A stretch of 30,071 bases of DNA from JBAXEO01 sp964541375 (GTDB lineage Bacteria; Actinomycetota; Coriobacteriia; Anaerosomatales; JAAXUF01): positions 1-30,071 of the forward strand of contig CAZIPT010000024.1 in NCBI GenBank assembly GCA_964541375.1, written 5' to 3'. Positions 7,732-16,012 of the stretch are shown piece after piece (position 1 is the first letter of the stretch; each line of letters begins with the position of its first letter). Made by a program: the position numbers and the translations under genes. The notes under the pieces were generated by a model that saw nothing but the letters and a program-made list of their open reading frames with translations, ran no database searches and was not told the origin of the DNA.

Positions 7732-8751
7732 CTACTCGGCCACGGGGCCGATGGGAGGCTGGGGCGCCTCGGTGACACCTGCGGGAGTCTCGTCGTCGGC
7801 GCTCCGAGTTGCGATGCGGCGACGCTTGCGTACTCGAGCGATCGCGACGATGACGACGACAACAAGCAGCACCGGTGAAAGCGCGATGATCACGACGATG
7901 AGGGTGCGCAGCAAGGCGGCAGCCGCCTGCACACCGGTGGTCACTGCCGAGGTGAACCCCCAGGTTCCGCCCGAGGGCTGGACGAGCGCACCAGGTGCCG
8001 AGAGGGCCAGTGTCAGGGTAGCCATCGCAGCCTGGCTGTCGAGATAGGCGATCTGCGCCTGCATGGCCTCGATCTCGCCGCGGACGCGTGAGAGCTCGCG
8101 CTCGATCTCGAGCATCTCGCTCACCTTGGTGGCCTTGTCGAGGAACCCACGCAGCCGTACCTCCTCGGCCTGAAGGTTCTTCAGGCGGGCGGCAAGGTCA
8201 ACGTGCTGTTGAGTGACGTCGCTTTCAGCCGCGGACTGGCTGAGAACCTTGCCGAGCTTGGCGGCCTGGGCCTCGACCGATGCGAGCTTCTCAGCCGGAA
8301 CTCGGAGAGTGATCTGAGCGCTGCCTGACTGCTGGCTCGAATCTGTCGGTCCGGCGGCACCTAGAGGAACCGGACCGCCCGTGCTCCCGTCGCCGGCCTG
8401 CACGGTGAGCTGGCTGATCTGCGAACCGCTTGCTAAGGCGAGCGCGCGAACCGCCGCCAGGCTCTTGTCAACGTCCTTGACCTGGATGGTCATGTTCGCG
8501 GTGCTGATGACGATCCGGTCGGGAGCGACGGTTTCGGCGGATTTGGCATCGCTGGGTGCGACTACGGCCTGTCCGGCTTCGCTCGGCGCGACGGGGGCCG
8601 CAACATTGCTGCCCATCGTGGTCGATGCACCGGTCCCGGTCACCGCGTCTCTAGCCGAGCGTGCCGCCGAGCAGCCCGCCGACGTTGCAAGTAGTGCGGC
8701 GATCGCGAGCACGATCCCGATGCGCTGTACCACGCGATGCTGAGCGTTCAT
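7732..8751 (-). CDS. DUF4349-type lipoprotein with coiled coil and C-terminal membrane anchor
   Basis: Surface lipoprotein of unknown function, 339 residues. Residues 1-27 are a lipoprotein signal ending in the lipobox SAGC with Cys27. A low-complexity Ala/Ser/Pro linker (28-75) follows. The globular part starts at PDRIVISTANMTIQV, contains QITLRVPAEKL (about 146-156), and runs into a long amphipathic coiled coil (about 183-240). A transmembrane helix (about 283-305) and a basic cytoplasmic tail close the protein. This order matches DUF4349 proteins, and the assignment is from memory of the family pattern. The ATG at 8751 has ACGGAGG upstream (complement of 8759-8765). It lies 111 bases behind the 44-aa gene and 22 bases ahead of the 82-aa gene on the same strand. 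Confidence 0.82.
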   Translation of the reverse strand: MNAQHRVVQRIGIVLAIAALLATSAGCSAARSARDAVTGTGASTTMGSNVAAPVAPSEAGQAVVAPSDAKSAETVAPDRIVISTANMTIQVKDVDKSLAAVRALALASGSQISQLTVQAGDGSTGGPVPLGAAGPTDSSQQSGSAQITLRVPAEKLASVEAQAAKLGKVLSQSAAESDVTQQHVDLAARLKNLQAEEVRLRGFLDKATKVSEMLEIERELSRVRGEIEAMQAQIAYLDSQAAMATLTLALSAPGALVQPSGGTWGFTSAVTTGVQAAAALLRTLIVVIIALSPVLLVVVVIVAIARVRKRRRIATRSADDETPAGVTEAPQPPIGPVAE

Positions 8752-8792
8752 GACCGGGCCTCCGTATCAGTTGGTCTCGGCAAGAACGGCAA

Positions 8793-8826
8793 ACGCCCTC
8801 ACCGCGACAGAGAAGCGGGAGAGCGT
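8793..8826 (-). terminator. Imperfect hairpin between the 44-aa gene and the DUF4349-type gene
   Basis: The arms 8793-8805 and 8815-8826 pair over about 12 bases with one bulge and one wobble, around a nine-base loop. On the minus strand it follows the 44-aa stop and precedes the lipoprotein ribosome site. It could be a weak terminator or attenuator; no T-run supports a strong one. Confidence 0.3.
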
Positions 8827-8862
8827 CTGACAGGTACTCAGAAGGTCGAAAGAGGGGAGGCG

Positions 8863-8997
8863 CTAAACCTCTTTCTTGTCCTCGAGCTTCTTCAGGGTGG
8901 ACGCCGCATAAGCACCGATACCGATGCCCACCAGCACCACGACGAAGAACGCGAGAATCAGCACGTTGACAACAGCTGCAGCCCAGTTAGCGGTCAT
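8863..8997 (-). CDS. 44-aa single-pass membrane protein, function unknown
   Basis: A short gene that length cut-offs would miss. The product starts MTANWAAAVVNVLILAFF, has one hydrophobic helix at about residues 9-32 with a small glycine zipper (GIGIG, 24-28), and ends in a charged tail (KKLEDKKEV). The positive-inside rule puts that tail in the cytoplasm. The ATG at 8997 is preceded by GGAGGGA eight bases upstream, and a good sigma70-like promoter with a dyad lies further up. These independent signals make it a credible gene. The next gene on the strand encodes the DUF4349-type lipoprotein, so a membrane-linked role with that protein is possible. I know no family for it. Confidence 0.65.
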   Translation of the reverse strand: MTANWAAAVVNVLILAFFVVVLVGIGIGAYAASTLKKLEDKKEV

Positions 8998-9025
8998 GTG
9001 ACCGGTCCCTCCGCGTCGGAGATAT

Positions 9026-9065
9026 GAATCAACCTGATTCTAACCTCACGGCTGGGCTACGGCAA
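9026..9065 (-). promoter_or_regulatory. Promoter with overlapping dyad for the 44-aa gene
   Basis: On the minus strand TTGCCG (complement of 9060-9065), a 17-base spacer and TAGAAT (complement of 9037-9042) form a good sigma70-type promoter. A perfect 6-bp inverted repeat, GAATCA-ACC-TGATTC (9026-9040), overlaps the -10 and the expected start of transcription. That is a classic place for a repressor. The regulator is unknown. Confidence 0.55.
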
Positions 9066-9237
9066 ACATCTTCCTGTCAAATCCGTGCCGACCGGCCTTC
9101 CCGTTGATCCGTGTCGCTCTGTTCCGCACGTACGCCGTTATGACGCTGGACAGTCCCTCGGGGTTCGCACGAGAGAAGAATCATTCGCGGCACACCTCGG
9201 CGACCTTCGGAACAGTCGTGGAATGGAGTGGCACAGC
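9066..9237. other. Spacer without a recognisable gene
   Basis: This is the central part of the 373-base gap between the minus-strand 44-aa gene and mraZ. Short open frames exist on both strands, but none has a ribosome site or recognisable protein features. It separates two divergent promoter regions. Confidence 0.5.
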
Positions 9238-9306
9238 GCGGGACAAGGGTGTCATGAGTTCCCATGTAGGTGTTGCATTGTGGGACAAAGTGTCATAGAG
9301 TCCTAG
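9238..9306 (+). promoter_or_regulatory. mraZ promoter within a duplicated operator-like sequence
   Basis: TTGCAT (9273-9278) and TAGAGT (9296-9301) are spaced by 17 bases and form a good promoter, with transcription expected to start near 9308. The promoter overlaps GGGACAAAGTGTCATAGAGT (9282-9301). A near copy, GGGACAAGGGTGTCATGAGT, lies 42 bases upstream (9240-9259). Within the promoter copy, GTG-type blocks recur about every 10 bases (GTGGG, then GTGTC). MraZ is known to bind short direct repeats with about 10-base periodicity at its own promoter, so autoregulation is the simplest reading. Confidence 0.6.
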
Positions 9307-9370
9307 GTGTTGAGCGGGGGACTCGGTCAAAGAGTGTTCCGGGGATCGGGGATTCGAGAGGGGGCACGGG

Positions 9371-9805
9371 ATGTTTCTTGGCGAGTATCAACACACGCTG
9401 GACGCGAAAGGTCGCGTGTCGCTGCCCTCCAGATTCCGTGCCGAGATGACCGGAAGCCTGGTCGTCTCCAAAGGTCTCGACAACTGCCTCTACGTCTTCT
9501 CGGCCGAGGAGTATCGGCGCTTTGAGGAGACGCTCACGTCAGGCAGTGACTTCGATCCCAAGAAGCGCCGGCTGCGCAGGTTCTTCGTCGCCGGCGCACA
9601 GGATGTGGAGCTCGACTCCGCAGGACGCATCTCCCTCTCGCCGGTGTTGCGCGACTACGCCGGCTTGAAGAAGGACGTCGCCGTCACGGGCAACGGCAAC
9701 CGCATCGAGATCTGGGATGCCGCCGCTTGGGCGACCTACAACGGCGAGGCCGAGGGCTCTATTGAGGACCTCGCCGAAGAGCTGGCCGCTGCCGGCCTGC
9801 TCTAG
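9371..9805 (+). CDS. mraZ: MraZ, transcriptional regulator of the dcw cluster
   Basis: DNA-binding regulator of the AbrB-like swapped-hairpin fold, normally first gene of the dcw cluster and repressor of its own operon in Escherichia coli. The 144 residues contain both hallmark DxxxR motifs: Asp11-Arg15 (DAKGR) and Asp82-Arg86 (DSAGR), one per half of the pseudo-duplicated fold. The ATG at 9371 has a purine-rich GAGAGGGGG site at 9356-9364. The leader is about 60 bases long and follows the promoter with the duplicated operator-like sequence. It lies 9 bases before rsmH. Confidence 0.97.
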   Translation: MFLGEYQHTLDAKGRVSLPSRFRAEMTGSLVVSKGLDNCLYVFSAEEYRRFEETLTSGSDFDPKKRRLRRFFVAGAQDVELDSAGRISLSPVLRDYAGLKKDVAVTGNGNRIEIWDAAAWATYNGEAEGSIEDLAEELAAAGLL

Positions 9806-9814
9806 GCCTTGAAA

Positions 9815-10765
9815 ATGGAATACCGGCACACCCCAGTTTTGCTGGCCGAGGTCACGCAGCAACTATCGCCGCAACCCGGTTTGATCATTGTCGACTGCAC
9901 CTTAGGCGGGGCAGGACACGCGAAACGGCTTCTAGAACTCGTGGTACCCGCGGGACTTCTCGTGGGCATCGATCAGGACGACGCAGCACTTGACGCAGCA
10001 GCAGTCACACTACGCCTCGGCCAGCAAATGCATTCCGAGCAGATCATCTTGCTCAAGGGGAACTTCGGGGATCTCGACGAACTGCTTTCCAGCGCGAGCA
10101 TTCCCTACGTCGATGGGTTCTTGTTCGACCTCGGCGTGAGTTCCCCGCAACTCGACGTCCCCGGACGAGGGTTCTCCTACATGGAGGACGCGCCCCTGGA
10201 CATGCGGATGGATCCGGGTCATCAGACTCTCACCGCAGCTGAGGTCATCGCAGTCTACTCAGAAGCAGACCTCGCCCGGATTATCCGTGACTTCGGTGAG
10301 GACCGGTGGGCGAAGCGCATCGCAGCTTTCATCGTAGCCGCGCGAGCCCGCCGCCCAGTCGAGACCACGTTCGAACTCGTGGACGTCATCAAGGCGGCCG
10401 TTCCCGCGGCCGCACGACGCGAAGGTCCCCACCCGGCGCGGCGCACGTTCCAGGCGCTGCGGATCGAGGTGAACCAGGAGCTTGAGGTCTTGGAGAAGGC
10501 GCTCACATCGGCCACTCGATGGCTTCGCCCCGGAGGACGGATCGCCGTCATCAGCTATCACTCGCTCGAGGACCGAATCGTGAAAGTCTTCTTCGCCGAG
10601 CAGTCACGGACGTGCGTTTGCCCTCCTGAGCTGCCCGTATGCACCTGCGACACCGTGCCGGTACTCCGCATCCTGACGCGCAAGGCGATCGTGCCCAGCG
10701 CCGAGGAGATCGAGGCCAACCCGCGCGCCCGCAGCGCGAAACTGCGGGTCGCCGAGAAGTTGTAG
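9815..10765 (+). CDS. rsmH: 16S rRNA m4C1402 N4-methyltransferase
   Basis: SAM-dependent methyltransferase (formerly MraW) that modifies N4 of C1402 in 16S rRNA, cytoplasmic. The 316 residues begin with the family sequence MEYRHTPVLL. The SAM-binding motif DCTLGGAGH is at 27-35, an acidic residue (Asp53, in GIDQDD) binds the SAM ribose, and DLGVSSPQLD (105-114) and ISYHSLEDRIVK near residue 250 are diagnostic. A TTG six bases upstream (9809) is in frame. ATG 9815 is preferred because the weak AGG at the mraZ stop is then better spaced. No strong ribosome site is present, so translation may depend on coupling to mraZ. Confidence 0.97.
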   Translation: MEYRHTPVLLAEVTQQLSPQPGLIIVDCTLGGAGHAKRLLELVVPAGLLVGIDQDDAALDAAAVTLRLGQQMHSEQIILLKGNFGDLDELLSSASIPYVDGFLFDLGVSSPQLDVPGRGFSYMEDAPLDMRMDPGHQTLTAAEVIAVYSEADLARIIRDFGEDRWAKRIAAFIVAARARRPVETTFELVDVIKAAVPAAARREGPHPARRTFQALRIEVNQELEVLEKALTSATRWLRPGGRIAVISYHSLEDRIVKVFFAEQSRTCVCPPELPVCTCDTVPVLRILTRKAIVPSAEEIEANPRARSAKLRVAEKL

Positions 10766-10817
10766 AGAAGACATCCCGGGCTCGCCCGGTGTGTGGGGAT
10801 GAGGAGGTGTGTTGACG

Positions 10818-11345
10818 ATGGGGCTTCCGGCACTACGACATGATTCGCATACCGTCTCGGCCCGTCCCAACCTCCGCGTGGTGCGGCCCCAGCGCAAGGC
10901 CTCATCGTCCAAGCGTCGGCGGGTTTCTCACGCCGCCGCCTATCAGGCATTCGTCTTCTTCGCCGTGGCGGTAGCCGTGATCGCGACGCTCGGCCTCGGC
11001 CGGGTATGGCTTTCGGTTCAAGCGACCCAGGCATCCATCGACTCCACCAAGCTTAGACAGGAGATCAAGAGCGAGCGCTACCAGGGCGACCTGCTCGAGG
11101 TGCAGCAGAGTGCGCTGGCGACTCCGTCCAGGATCCTGACCATCGCGAGCGGCACTTTGGGTATGGCTCCTGCCACATCAGTCACGTATCTTCGACTGAA
11201 GGGCCCCGAGACCCCTCAGCAATCCACGGTTGCCAAGGCTGCCGGGACGAGCGGCGTCAGCATCTTCGAGCGTGCGATGGACATCGCAGCCGGTGAGGCG
11301 CAGGTACTGCTGGTGGGCGATGTCGGTCTCGCGTCCGCGCGCTAG
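10818..11345 (+). CDS. ftsL: FtsL-like cell division protein
   Basis: Small bitopic division protein, expected to join FtsQ and a DivIC/FtsB partner in the complex that activates FtsW-FtsI. The 175 residues show a basic cytoplasmic N-terminus (about 1-40), one transmembrane helix (about 42-64), a heptad-like segment (about 65-98) and a short conserved-looking ATPSRILTIA-GTLGM region (101-116). This is the usual FtsL pattern. Identity rests on topology and on position between rsmH and ftsI, because FtsL sequences diverge strongly. In-frame GTG 10809 and TTG 10812 lie within or against the ribosome site AGGAGGTG (10802-10809), so ATG 10818 is the best start. The C-terminal 45 residues have no match I recognise. 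Confidence 0.82.
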   Translation: MGLPALRHDSHTVSARPNLRVVRPQRKASSSKRRRVSHAAAYQAFVFFAVAVAVIATLGLGRVWLSVQATQASIDSTKLRQEIKSERYQGDLLEVQQSALATPSRILTIASGTLGMAPATSVTYLRLKGPETPQQSTVAKAAGTSGVSIFERAMDIAAGEAQVLLVGDVGLASAR

Positions 11346-11364
11346 GGGCAAGACAGGAGGCAGA

Positions 11365-13113
11365 GTGGCGCCAAAGCGCAGACGGCCGCCGGGGAGCGGC
11401 CGCTTCACGTTCGTCCTCCTTCTGTGCTCGTGCCTCCTGCTCGGTATCGTCGCCAGACTCGTGTACGTGCAGATTGTGGCCGCGCCGTCCTACTCGGCGA
11501 AGGCGAGCCTGCAGCGCCGCCGAGACATCGTGCTACCCGCTCGGCGTGGAACGATCTACGACCGCGAGGGTGAGCCGCTTGCGGTCACGGTTGACGCCAG
11601 AACGATCTATGCGGCCCCCAACACCATAAAGGACAAGCTGGGAACCGCCGCCGCACTCGCATCTGTGTTGGGCGGGACGCCGAAGCAATACGAGTCACTG
11701 CTGGCAAAAGACACGGGGTTCGTCTACATCGCTCGCGCGATCGACGTCGACAAGGCGAAAGCGCTCGAAGACCTCAACATCAAGGGCATCGGCTTTCTAG
11801 ATGATTCGCGGCGCATGTTTCCTTCCGGTGAGCTTGCGTGCCAGATCCTCGGGTTCGTGGGCAACGACGGTACCGGACTTGCCGGGATAGAGAAGCGCTA
11901 CAACGATGTCTTGGGCGGCCGAGCAGGGCTGTTGGTTGGGGAGCGTGACCCGTATGGCCGCCCGATACCGGGCGGCGTGCAGAAGAGCTTCGATCCCGTC
12001 GACGGCCACGACATCGTTCTGACTATCGACAAGGACATCCAGTATCACGCGCAGACCGAACTGGCGGCAGCGGTGAAGAAGTGGGGCGCCAAGGGCGGTT
12101 CGGTCGTGGTGATGAATCCGCGGACCGGCGAGATCTATGCAATGGCATCTACCCCCGGCTTCAATCCCAACGACTACCGCAAGGCCAACGCGGAAGGCTT
12201 CCGGAATCGTCCGATCTCAGACGCCTACGAGCCGGGGTCAACGATCAAGTCCTTGACGGCGGCGGCGGTGATCGACAAGGGACTCTTCACTCCCAAGTCC
12301 CGCTTTGACCTTCCGTCCACCTTGACCGTTGCCGGTCGGACGATCCACGAGTCCCACGACCGTGGCAACGTCAACTGGTCGCTCATCGACATCGTGACGA
12401 ACTCCTCCAACATCGGGGCCGTAAAACTCGGCCTCAAGCTGGGCAAACAGGGCCTCTACGACTACTTCTCGGCGTTTGGGCTGACCGAGGCGACCGGGGT
12501 CGACTATCCGGGCGAGGCGCGTGGCTGGCTTCCCAAGCCTTCGCTGTGGTCGGCGTCCTCTATTGCCAACATCCCGTTCGGACAAGGGCTTTCGGCCACG
12601 CCTCTGCAGTTGTGCAGGGCCGTGGGGGCGCTTGCCAACGAGGGCGAGCTCGTCACGCCGCACTTCCTTCTGAAGGTGCCGGAAGACCCCTCGATGCAGC
12701 TAACGTGGCCCAAGCGCCGTGCTGTGTCTGCTGAGGCCGCGAAGTCGACGACGGACATGCTCAAGAACGTCGTCGTTCAAGGCACCGGCAAGGAGGCCGC
12801 GGTCACCGGCTACGAGGTCGCCGGCAAGACCGGCACTGCACAGGTGGCACTCAAGAACGGACTGGGGTACGCAGAAGGCACGTACATTTCGTCCTTCATC
12901 GGGTACTTGCCGGCAGACGACCCGCAAATCCTCATCTCGGTCAAGATCGACGAGCCGAGCAACGCGATCTACGGCGGTACAGTTGCTGCGCCCACGTTCG
13001 CGATGCTCGGACAGTTCTCGGTCGAGCACCTCAAGATCCCGCCGTCGACAGCCAAGAGGGCGGCTGCGACGGGCACGGTGAAGCCGGTACAGGACAAGGG
13101 CTCAGGGCAGTGA
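11365..13113 (+). CDS. ftsI: Class B penicillin-binding protein, FtsI/PBP3 type
   Basis: Septal peptidoglycan D,D-transpeptidase, the partner of FtsW. The 582 residues have a basic cytoplasmic start, one membrane helix (about 14-38), a PBP dimerisation domain (RRGTIYDREGEPLAV at 60-74) and a transpeptidase domain. The active site is complete: Ser292-x-x-Lys295 (EPGSTIKSL), Ser347-x-Asn349 (NSSN) and Lys488-Thr-Gly (AGKTGTAQV). No PASTA domains follow, unlike many Firmicutes and some actinobacterial homologues. The frame is open back to 11230, but that part overlaps ftsL and is not PBP-like. GTG 11365 has AGGAGG at 11355-11360. Its position directly after ftsL fits the FtsI role in division, as opposed to elongation. 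Confidence 0.95.
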   Translation: MAPKRRRPPGSGRFTFVLLLCSCLLLGIVARLVYVQIVAAPSYSAKASLQRRRDIVLPARRGTIYDREGEPLAVTVDARTIYAAPNTIKDKLGTAAALASVLGGTPKQYESLLAKDTGFVYIARAIDVDKAKALEDLNIKGIGFLDDSRRMFPSGELACQILGFVGNDGTGLAGIEKRYNDVLGGRAGLLVGERDPYGRPIPGGVQKSFDPVDGHDIVLTIDKDIQYHAQTELAAAVKKWGAKGGSVVVMNPRTGEIYAMASTPGFNPNDYRKANAEGFRNRPISDAYEPGSTIKSLTAAAVIDKGLFTPKSRFDLPSTLTVAGRTIHESHDRGNVNWSLIDIVTNSSNIGAVKLGLKLGKQGLYDYFSAFGLTEATGVDYPGEARGWLPKPSLWSASSIANIPFGQGLSATPLQLCRAVGALANEGELVTPHFLLKVPEDPSMQLTWPKRRAVSAEAAKSTTDMLKNVVVQGTGKEAAVTGYEVAGKTGTAQVALKNGLGYAEGTYISSFIGYLPADDPQILISVKIDEPSNAIYGGTVAAPTFAMLGQFSVEHLKIPPSTAKRAAATGTVKPVQDKGSGQ

Positions 13114-13154
13114 TGGGCGTGGTAGAATCTGCGGCCGGGCGAGCGGAAGAACCG

Positions 13155-14609
13155 ATGACTCAATCACACATGATGAGCCTTCTGGGTGGCGTGAACGCGA
13201 TGCCGCTGAGCGGGCCGGACTCGGCGATCAGTGGCGTCGCGTACCGCTCGGATTCAGTCAGTCCGGGCGACGCCTTCTTCTGTATCCGTGGGCTGGCACA
13301 TGACGGTCACGACTACGCCGAGGACGCGATACGCCGAGGCGCCGCCGCTCTGGTCGTCGAGCGAGCGCTGCCGCACCTCGATGCGCCCCAGTTCTTGGTT
13401 CCGGACTCACGCGTCGCGCTCGCATTGGCTTCAGCTGAGTTCTTTGGCCATCCCAGCCGAACGATGAGCCTCGTCGGTATCACCGGCACCAACGGCAAGA
13501 CCACCACAACCTACCTCCTCGATTCGATCATGCGGGCGGCCGGCCACACCACCGGGATCGTCGGCACCGTGGAGACGCGCATCGCGGGAGATCGGATCGC
13601 CGCGAGCCGTACCACCCCGGAGTCCTCGGATCTTGAGGCGCTTCTGGCCCGTATGCGTACGGCGGGAGTCACGGCTGCATCGCTGGAGGTCTCAAGTCAC
13701 GCGATCGACCTGCATCGCGTGGACGGCCTGTGCTTCTCGGCGGTGGCGTTCACGAATCTCACTCAGGACCACCTGGACTATCACAACACGCTCGAGGAGT
13801 ACTTCTCGGTGAAGCGCCGCCTGTTCACCGACTTCGATGTCGCCGCGCGCGTGATCAATATCGACGACCCCATGGGCGCCTCGCTTGCCGCCGAGCATCC
13901 CGACGCGATCACGGTGGGACTGGCTGCGGGTGCCGCCGTAAGAGCCGAGAATGTCACGCTGGATGCCGCCGGGGCGCAGTTCGACCTGATCATCGATGGT
14001 GAGCACATCGAAGTCGCGCTTCCCCTAGCGGGCGCCTACAACGTCAGCAATGCGCTGGTCGCTGCCGGATGCGCGACAGCGTGCGGCGTGAGTCACGCAT
14101 CGATCGCACTCGGCCTGGACCGGGCGCCGCAGGTGCCGGGTCGGCTGGAGCGCGTCGACGGCGGAGCTGACTTCGCGGTGATCGTGGACTACGCGCACAC
14201 GCCGGACTCGCTGGAAAAGGCGATCAGGGCGGTCAAAGCCGTGACGAAGGGGCGCGTGATCGTGGTGTTCGGCTGCGGGGGAGACCGAGACCCTGACAAG
14301 CGGCCACTGATGGGAACGGCCGCTGGGTTGTCGGCGGATCGAATCATCGTCACGAGCGACAACCCGCGTTCTGAGGATCCCGTGGGCATCATCCTGCAGA
14401 TCGAGGACGGGCTCAAACTGGCCGGCGCGCAGTGGGAGGTCGAGGTCGACCGTGGGCGCGCTATCGCCCGCGCGATCGCGATGGCCCAGCCCGGTGATGC
14501 GGTGCTCATCGCGGGCAAAGGTCACGAGGACTACCAGATCTTTGCGGACCGGACGATCCATTTCGACGACCGTGAGGTCAGTCGCCGGGAGCTGGACGCG
14601 CGATGCTGA
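13155..14609 (+). CDS. murE: UDP-MurNAc-tripeptide synthetase MurE, meso-DAP type
   Basis: Cytoplasmic ATP-dependent ligase that adds the third residue to UDP-MurNAc-L-Ala-D-Glu. The 484-residue product has the N-terminal UDP-binding domain (DSVSPGDAFFCIRG), the P-loop GTNGKT (111-116), the lysine normally carbamylated (YFSVKRR, Lys220) and a C-terminal domain with DNPRSEDP (402-409). The DNPR motif marks meso-diaminopimelate as substrate. Earlier in-frame starts at 13110 and 13113 overlap the ftsI stop. ATG 13155 gives the typical N-terminus and has a modest GCGGAAGA site. A -10-like TAGAAT at 13123-13128 could provide an internal promoter, but I see no good -35. The last 7 bases overlap murF. 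Confidence 0.95.
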   Translation: MTQSHMMSLLGGVNAMPLSGPDSAISGVAYRSDSVSPGDAFFCIRGLAHDGHDYAEDAIRRGAAALVVERALPHLDAPQFLVPDSRVALALASAEFFGHPSRTMSLVGITGTNGKTTTTYLLDSIMRAAGHTTGIVGTVETRIAGDRIAASRTTPESSDLEALLARMRTAGVTAASLEVSSHAIDLHRVDGLCFSAVAFTNLTQDHLDYHNTLEEYFSVKRRLFTDFDVAARVINIDDPMGASLAAEHPDAITVGLAAGAAVRAENVTLDAAGAQFDLIIDGEHIEVALPLAGAYNVSNALVAAGCATACGVSHASIALGLDRAPQVPGRLERVDGGADFAVIVDYAHTPDSLEKAIRAVKAVTKGRVIVVFGCGGDRDPDKRPLMGTAAGLSADRIIVTSDNPRSEDPVGIILQIEDGLKLAGAQWEVEVDRGRAIARAIAMAQPGDAVLIAGKGHEDYQIFADRTIHFDDREVSRRELDARC

Positions 14610-16012
14610 CAGCCGCGGTCGACAGGATCGTCTCGGCGACTGGTGGGTCGGTGCTCGGCGCATCGTACGACGTCATCGGCAACGGTGTCGTGGTCGATTC
14701 GCGCGAGGTGACTCCGGGCTGCATATTCTTCGCGCTGCCCGGAGAGCGTGTCGACGGCCACGACTTCCTCGAAGATGCGATCATCGGAGGCGCCCACGTG
14801 CTCGTGGTGTCGCGCAGCCGGGAGGAGATCGAAGGGATCCTGGCTCTGGCCGCGGCTCGCGAAGTCGTCGTCGTCAAGGTTGCCGACAGCGTCAGGGCCC
14901 TCTCCGACCTGGCCAGATACCACAGATCTCGCCTGAACTGCGAAGTCGTGGGTGTCACCGGGTCGACCGGCAAGACGACCACGAAGGACTTTCTGGACGC
15001 AGTGCTCGGCTCGACGTTTCGCGTGGTGTCGACGCAGGGCAACCAGAACAACGAGTTGGGCGTTCCTCTCACCGTGCTCCGGGCCGGCCCTGACACCGAG
15101 GTACTCGTCGTGGAGATGGGCATGCGTGGTCTCGGCCAGATCGAAGAACTGTGCGAGGTCGCCCGACCCACCGTCGCGCTGGTGACCAATGTGGGCGTCA
15201 CGCACATCGAGCTGCTGGGCTCACAGGAGGCGGTCGCGAGCGCGAAGGGCGAGCTGGTTCGGGCGCTTCGACCCCGAGGCGCCGCCTTCCTCAATGGCGA
15301 CGACGCGTTCAGCGCGACCATCGCCGCGACCTCTCGTGCGCCTGTGACGCTGTACGGCCTCTCGGAGGACTGCGCGGTTCGCGCCGAGAATATCGCCGTC
15401 GATGCGATGAGCCGGGCAGCATTCGACCTGCTGGCCGCAGAGGGCAGCGTCCACGTACGGCTCGCGGTTCCCGGCCGGCACAACGTATACAACGCGCTCG
15501 CAGCGGCTGCCGTCGGGCTCTACCTTGGCGTTCCGATGGATCGCCTGGACGCCGCACTCGCTTCGGCAGAAGTCTCGGCGATGCGGATGCAGGTGTTCAG
15601 CTCGGCGGACGGCGTCACGGTGATCAACGACGCCTACAACGCCAACCCTGTCTCGATGCAGGCAGCGATCGTCACGCTCGCCGAGATGGACTCCGCCGGT
15701 CGGCGGATAGCCGTCCTCGGCGACATGGCCGAGCTGGGCTCGCTGACGGAACTCGCGCACTTCCGCATCGGCGAACAGGTGGCCCGGCTGCCGATCGATA
15801 CGCTGGTGAGCGTGGGACCGCGCGCGCGGCACATCGCCGATGGCGCACGCGCCGAGGGCATGGCAGCCGGCCGGATTCACGCGTGCATGACCGCCGAGGA
15901 GGCCACAGAGGTTCTTCGGGGCACACTCGGTCACAATGATGCAGTGCTCGTGAAGGCCTCGCGTGTCATGGGCCTGGAGTCGGTCGTCGAAGAGATCGTG
16001 AGCCCCGCGTGA
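14603..16012 (+). CDS. murF: UDP-MurNAc-tripeptide:D-Ala-D-Ala ligase MurF
   Basis: Adds D-Ala-D-Ala to UDP-MurNAc-tripeptide, the last cytoplasmic step of the peptide stem. The 469 residues show the N-terminal domain (SREVTPGCIFFALPGE), the P-loop GVTGSTGKTTTKD (117-129), EMGMRGLGQIEEL (171-183) in the central domain and INDAYNANPVSM in the C-terminal domain. ATG 14603 overlaps the end of murE by 7 bases, and the stop overlaps the mraY start by 4 bases, so the three genes are translationally coupled. No D-Ala-D-Ala ligase (ddl) gene occurs in this window, so its substrate must come from elsewhere in the genome. Confidence 0.96.
   Translation: MLTAAVDRIVSATGGSVLGASYDVIGNGVVVDSREVTPGCIFFALPGERVDGHDFLEDAIIGGAHVLVVSRSREEIEGILALAAAREVVVVKVADSVRALSDLARYHRSRLNCEVVGVTGSTGKTTTKDFLDAVLGSTFRVVSTQGNQNNELGVPLTVLRAGPDTEVLVVEMGMRGLGQIEELCEVARPTVALVTNVGVTHIELLGSQEAVASAKGELVRALRPRGAAFLNGDDAFSATIAATSRAPVTLYGLSEDCAVRAENIAVDAMSRAAFDLLAAEGSVHVRLAVPGRHNVYNALAAAAVGLYLGVPMDRLDAALASAEVSAMRMQVFSSADGVTVINDAYNANPVSMQAAIVTLAEMDSAGRRIAVLGDMAELGSLTELAHFRIGEQVARLPIDTLVSVGPRARHIADGARAEGMAAGRIHACMTAEEATEVLRGTLGHNDAVLVKASRVMGLESVVEEIVSPA

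Noticed and set aside
10772..10801. Nested small stems between rsmH and ftsL as a regulatory element
   Set aside because: The inner stem is only 5 bp and the outer one about 4 bp; this is expected by chance in GC-rich DNA.
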